From contig CAMYVI010000075.1 of assembly GCA_947302185.1 (NCBI GenBank), positions 1 to 10,100 of the forward strand: a stretch of 10,100 nt of DNA, written 5' to 3'. The stretch is from an uncultured Lachnospiraceae bacterium. GTDB lineage: Bacteria; Bacillota_A; Clostridia; Lachnospirales; Lachnospiraceae. The notes under the pieces are model-generated. The model was not told the origin of the DNA. It saw only the letters and a list, made by a program, of their open reading frames with translations, and did no database searches. Each line of letters begins with the position of its first letter. Positions within the stretch are counted from its first letter, which is position 1. Made by a program: the position numbers and the translations under genes. Below are positions 7,240-10,100 of this stretch, piece after piece.

Positions 7240-7757
7240 ATGAGTATGAGTAAAACTATTATTGCAGCGGGCCTTGCGCTGTTGCTCACAGTTCATCCTG
7301 CATTTTCTGTATGGGGCGGAAAATCGAAAAAAATGAAGATGAAAGCTTCAGCATTCAGACTCCGGACAGAAAAATCCTGACTGCGGACACAAACGCCGGC
7401 GCCTCGAACATATATGTTACCGATGCTGAAAAAGGCGTCCAGGCCTGGCAGCTCAAACCTGCAAAAAAACAGATCATAAATCTTCTCGAGGCGAACAGAA
7501 TCATACCGATTCTGGCTACGGTTCCTCCCGTCGCAAGTCTTTCGGAGGAAATCAGGGAGGAGCACCGGCAAATGTCTGAGTGGGTCATGGAGTCCGGGTA
7601 TATGTATCTGGATTTCGAGTATTTTATGTCTTCGGAACATGACCGTGTCACGCCGGATCCGGCTATGACAATGAACGACGGGATGCATCCGACAGATGCG
7701 TGTCATAAATTGGTGGCGGAAGATTTTTTGGAAAAATTCGGTAATGTCCTGAAATGA
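7240..7757 (+). pseudogene. Frameshifted, truncated secreted SGNH/GDSL hydrolase-like gene
   Basis: Translation most likely begins at ATG 7240, 6 bases after GGGGAG (7228-7233). It gives a clear signal peptide (MSMSKTIIAAGLALLLTVHP, then AFS before a likely cleavage site), but stops at 7378-7380 after 46 residues. A second frame (one base back) runs to the TGA at 7755-7757 and encodes about 140 further residues. An A7 run at 7327-7333 is the likely frameshift point; joining the frames there gives a protein of about 172 residues. The second part resembles the C-terminal half of SGNH hydrolases, which act as secreted esterases or lipases: NRIIPILATVPPV, then NDGMHPTD with the D-x-x-H catalytic pair, followed by a terminal helix. 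The N-terminal GDS nucleophile block and the Gly and Asn oxyanion blocks are not seen, so even a repaired frame would lack the serine. It could be a decayed gene, a sequencing error in an already short protein, or much less likely a programmed -1 shift. An isolated start at 7311 has no ribosome binding site. Confidence 0.6.
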
Positions 7758-7787
7758 AAGGATAACGGAAAAACACTGATAAAGAAA

Positions 7788-7843
7788 AAGATACCTGCAC
7801 TAAGGCACGGTTAGCGTATGCCCTATGTGCAGGTATTTTGCTT
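7788..7843. terminator. Bidirectional intrinsic terminator between the SGNH remnant and trxB
   Basis: ATACCTGCAC (7791-7800) pairs perfectly with GTGCAGGTAT (7827-7836), and three outer pairs (one of them G-U) extend the stem to 13. The 26-base loop contains a small nested GGCA/TGCC stem. On the plus strand TTTTGCTTGTTCT follows the stem. On the minus strand a stronger CTTTTTCTTT follows, so it works best as the trxB terminator. It lies between two converging genes. Confidence 0.78.
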
Positions 7844-7881
7844 GTTCTATAGCCTTTTAGGGCGAGAGAAAAACTTTTACG

Positions 7882-8796
7882 TCAGTGAGTGAGCAGATAA
7901 TCCTGGACGGATGTCACCGCATTTGCACCGTCGGCGCATGCGGTTATGATCTGGCGAAGCTGTTTTGTGCGCAGATCGCCGGCAGCAAAAACGCCCGGGA
8001 TACTTGTCTTTCCGTCTTCACCTGCAACGATATAGCCTCCCTTATCGGTTTCAAGCTGCTCCGTGAAGAGCTCGTTCGCGGGCTGAATGCCGACTGCCAT
8101 AAAAACTCCGGAGACATCGAGCGCTTTCTCGGATCCGTCCTTTGCGCTGATGATGTTCACTTGTGTGACCATGCCGTTATCCCCCTCAATAGATTTTGCG
8201 TTGTAACTCCAGCACATTTCAACATTGGGGAGAGAGAGGAGGCGGTCCTGCAGGATTTTAGCTGCCCGAAGCTCATCGCGTCTGTGGATGACGTAAACTT
8301 TGCTGCAGAGGCGGGCGAGGAATATCGCATCTTCAACGGCTACATCTCCGCCGCCGACAACGGCGACGTCTTTACCCCGGAAGAAAGCGCCGTCACAGGT
8401 CGCGCAGTAGGATACGCCCGTTCCGGCAAACTCGAGTTCACCCGGTATTCCGAGCTTTCTGTGCTCGGCGCCGGTCGCAAGTATGACGGTTTTTGCTTCG
8501 TATTCGTTATCCGGTGTGACGACTTTCTTAATATCGCCGGTCAGTTCCACGGAAGTGACGGTTTCTGTGACAAATGCAGCGCCGAGTCCTTCTGCGTGTT
8601 CGCGCATTTTCATGGAGAGATCCATTCCGTTGATGCCCGGAGTCGCCGGATAGTTGTCAACTTCGTAAGTGTTGACGACCTGGCCGCCGCTCATGAAATT
8701 CTGCTCGATGATGATAAAGTCAAGTTTGGCTCTGGTCGCATAAATGGCGGCTGTGAGGCCCGCAGGACCGGAACCTATGATAATGAGATCGTACAT
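7882..8796 (-). CDS. trxB: Thioredoxin reductase (NADPH)
   Basis: This 304-residue cytoplasmic flavoenzyme passes electrons from NADPH through FAD and a redox cysteine pair to thioredoxin. The N-terminal FAD motif is GSGPAG at residues 8-13. The active-site CATC is at 131-134 in the canonical SYCATCDGAFF context. The NADPH fold has GGGDVA at 148-153 and HRRDELRA at 171-178, whose arginines are the usual 2'-phosphate contacts. These point to NADPH use rather than to the ferredoxin- or flavin-dependent relatives that lose these motifs. The C-terminal FAD-binding block FAAGDLRTKQLRQIITACADGA is intact. Length is typical of low-molecular-weight bacterial TrxB. The start has a near-perfect AAGGAGGA (complement of 8802-8809), 5 bases upstream. 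No thioredoxin gene is visible nearby. It is probably transcribed from its own promoter at 8892-8920. Confidence 0.96.
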   Translation of the reverse strand: MYDLIIIGSGPAGLTAAIYATRAKLDFIIIEQNFMSGGQVVNTYEVDNYPATPGINGMDLSMKMREHAEGLGAAFVTETVTSVELTGDIKKVVTPDNEYEAKTVILATGAEHRKLGIPGELEFAGTGVSYCATCDGAFFRGKDVAVVGGGDVAVEDAIFLARLCSKVYVIHRRDELRAAKILQDRLLSLPNVEMCWSYNAKSIEGDNGMVTQVNIISAKDGSEKALDVSGVFMAVGIQPANELFTEQLETDKGGYIVAGEDGKTSIPGVFAAGDLRTKQLRQIITACADGANAVTSVQDYLLTH

Positions 8797-8891
8797 GTAT
8801 ATCCTCCTTGTTGAATGAGATTATTCTTAAGACGCTAAAAGTCGATTACGGATTGTTCCGTGTTCGCAGTGTGGGTTTCTGCTCAGGAATG

Positions 8892-8920
8892 ATAGTACCA
8901 TAAAAATATATTTTATACAA
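8892..8920 (-). promoter_or_regulatory. trxB: Extended -10 sigma-A-type promoter for trxB
   Basis: On the minus strand, TTGTAT (complement of 8915-8920) and TACTAT (complement of 8892-8897) are separated by exactly 17 AT-rich bases. A TGG directly before the -10 makes it an extended -10 element. Predicted initiation near 8885 would give a leader of about 90 bases, in which no riboswitch or strong structure was noticed. Confidence 0.65.
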
Positions 8921-8970
8921 CATAATTTCGGAAAGTCGGTATATTCTTTGTGTGTGAATTCTTCCGGGTG

Positions 8971-8985
8971 AAATCCTCGGGATTT
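8971..8985. repeat. Inverted repeat upstream of the trxB promoter
   Basis: AAATCC-TCG-GGATTT is a perfect 6-base inverted repeat with a 3-base centre, located about 50 bases upstream of the trxB -35 element. The position would suit an activator site, but no known regulator motif was recognised. It may be chance. Confidence 0.25.
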
Positions 8986-9012
8986 GGTGAAAAGTGATCG
9001 GACAAATTAACA

Positions 9013-9056
9013 GGACGGCTCTTTATGTGTGAAGAAACACCCGTAAAGAACCGTCC
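9013..9056 (-). terminator. Hairpin terminator downstream of galE
   Basis: A long hairpin is formed by GGACGG (9013-9018) with CCGTCC (9051-9056), TCTTTA with TAAAGA inside it, and GTGT with ACAC around the loop GAAGAA (9031-9036). There is one internal mismatch and a small asymmetric bulge. It begins 24 bases after the galE stop. The minus strand then reads TGTTAATTTGT, a rather poor U-tract, so termination may be partial. It separates galE from the trxB promoter. Confidence 0.65.
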
Positions 9057-9079
9057 CCGTTTCATTCAGTTGTTCTGCT

Positions 9080-10096
9080 TTATTCTACATAGCCATCCGG
9101 ATTCTTGCTCTGCCAGTTCCAGGAATCGCGGCACATGTCCTCAATCGAGTTCTCTGCGACCCATCCGAGCACTTCTTTTGCTTTCGTCGGATCGGAATAG
9201 CATGTCGCCACATCGCCCGGCCTGCGGGGATCAATGACGTAAGGGATGTCATGACCGCAGGCCTTGGAGAATGCCTTGATGATATCGAGAACGCTGTATC
9301 CGTTTCCTGTACCGAGATTGAAAATCTGAACGCCGGGGAGAGTCTCCATGCCTTTGATCGCGCTGACGTGACCTTTTGCGAGGTCGACAACGTGGATATA
9401 GTCACGGACGCCTGTTCCGTCCGGTGTGTCGTAATCATTTCCGAATACATGGACAACTTCCCGCTTTCCGGAAGCTACCTGAGCGACGTACGGCAGCAGG
9501 TTGTTCGGGATACCTTTCGGATCTTCGCCGATAAGGCCGCTGACATGTGCTCCGATCGGATTGAAATAGCGGAGCAGCATGACCTGCCATTCGTTGTCGC
9601 TTCTCCACAGATCTGTCAGGATGCGCTCCTGCATGGCCTTGGTCTCACCGTAGGGGTTAGTCGTTGTACCCATCGGGCATTCTTCCGTGATCGGGATGAA
9701 AGCCGGATCGCCGTAGACCGTTGCGGAGGAGGAGAAGACGATCTTCTTGCAACCGTGGTTCCTCATGACGTCGCAGAGAACGAGTGTTGACTCAATATTG
9801 TTGTGATAGTATTCGAGCGGCTTCTGTGTTGATTCGCCGACAGCTTTATAACCTGCGAAGTGGATAACGGCGTCGATTTTTTCTGCATCGAAAAGGGCGT
9901 TCATGCCCTCGCGGTCGCACACATCCACTTCATAGAATCTGGGGCGTGTTCCGCTGATCGTTTCGATCCGGTCGACGACAAGAGCTTTGGAGTTGTAAAG
10001 GTTGTCGGCGATGACGACGTCATAGCCTGCGTTGATGAGTTCTACACATGTGTGGCTTCCGATGAAACCGGTTCCGCCAGTTACAAGAATTGTCAT
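9080..10096 (-). CDS. galE: UDP-glucose 4-epimerase
   Basis: This 338-residue cytoplasmic enzyme interconverts UDP-galactose and UDP-glucose using tightly bound NAD, for galactose use (Leloir pathway) and for supplying UDP-sugars to cell-surface polysaccharide. It is a short-chain dehydrogenase-type fold. The NAD motif GGTGFIG is at residues 7-13, HFAGYKAVGES at about 79-89, the catalytic serine lies in SSSATVYG (Ser124), and the YGETK motif supplies Tyr149 and Lys153. The NxxGTGNGYSV and RRPGD blocks of the sugar-nucleotide domain are present. These positions and the length equal those of Escherichia coli GalE, so the protein appears complete and the start at 10096 is well placed. Only four bases upstream are in the window, so its ribosome binding site and promoter are not visible. 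No other gal genes are adjacent on the downstream side. Confidence 0.96.
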   Translation of the reverse strand: MTILVTGGTGFIGSHTCVELINAGYDVVIADNLYNSKALVVDRIETISGTRPRFYEVDVCDREGMNALFDAEKIDAVIHFAGYKAVGESTQKPLEYYHNNIESTLVLCDVMRNHGCKKIVFSSSATVYGDPAFIPITEECPMGTTTNPYGETKAMQERILTDLWRSDNEWQVMLLRYFNPIGAHVSGLIGEDPKGIPNNLLPYVAQVASGKREVVHVFGNDYDTPDGTGVRDYIHVVDLAKGHVSAIKGMETLPGVQIFNLGTGNGYSVLDIIKAFSKACGHDIPYVIDPRRPGDVATCYSDPTKAKEVLGWVAENSIEDMCRDSWNWQSKNPDGYVE

Positions 10097-10100
10097 GATT

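Noticed and set aside
7885..8814. Long open frame on the plus strand opposite trxB
   Set aside because: It is an antisense shadow of trxB with no recognisable domain and no ribosome binding site; the minus-strand product has all thioredoxin reductase motifs.
9859..9867. A further one-mismatch DnaA box (AGTGGATAA) inside galE
   Set aside because: It is a single site within coding sequence, within chance expectation for one-mismatch matches.

Overview
The window looks like chromosomal DNA from a low-to-mid GC Gram-positive anaerobe, most likely a member of the Clostridia (Lachnospiraceae or Oscillospiraceae type). This is inferred from a bacterial V/A-type ATPase operon with a short K subunit, strong AGGAGG-type ribosome binding sites, tightly overlapping genes, and the style of the TrxB and GalE proteins. 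Species cannot be fixed from the sequence alone. No phage, transposon, CRISPR or tRNA/rRNA signature was seen.

Bases 1-6853 (+ strand) carry the 3' part of a V/A-type ATPase operon in the order I (5'-truncated by the window edge), K, F, E, A, B, D, closed by a good intrinsic terminator just after D. E follows F with an ATGA overlap, A overlaps E by 8 bases, and D follows B after 4 bases, so these are probably one transcript. Together the genes supply the membrane rotor/stator (I, K), the central stalk (F, D), one peripheral stalk protein (E) and the catalytic head (A3B3). Subunit C and the small G/H-type stalk subunit are absent and must lie upstream or elsewhere. A hairpin between K and F, and a strong Shine-Dalgarno for K against a weak one for F, may help make K in excess for the rotor ring.

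Bases 6846-7239 are an AT-rich non-coding stretch of about 390 bp. Its middle holds a cluster of DnaA-box-like sites: two perfect TTATCCACA matches, two one-mismatch sites and several weaker ones, all in the same orientation, beside a tract that is about 75% A+T. This is the most unusual signal in the window. It could be a DnaA-titrating or regulatory cluster, or an origin-like element, although no dnaA, dnaN or other replication gene is visible.

Bases 7240-7757 (+) hold a small secreted-protein gene broken by a frameshift near an A7 run. It keeps a signal peptide and the C-terminal D-x-x-H block of an SGNH/GDSL hydrolase, but has no N-terminal nucleophile block, so it is probably a decayed remnant. 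A bidirectional terminator separates it from the converging genes.

Bases 7882-10096 (- strand) encode galE (UDP-glucose 4-epimerase) and, downstream of it, trxB (NADPH-thioredoxin reductase). A hairpin terminator after galE and an extended -10 promoter before trxB suggest that the two are separate transcription units.
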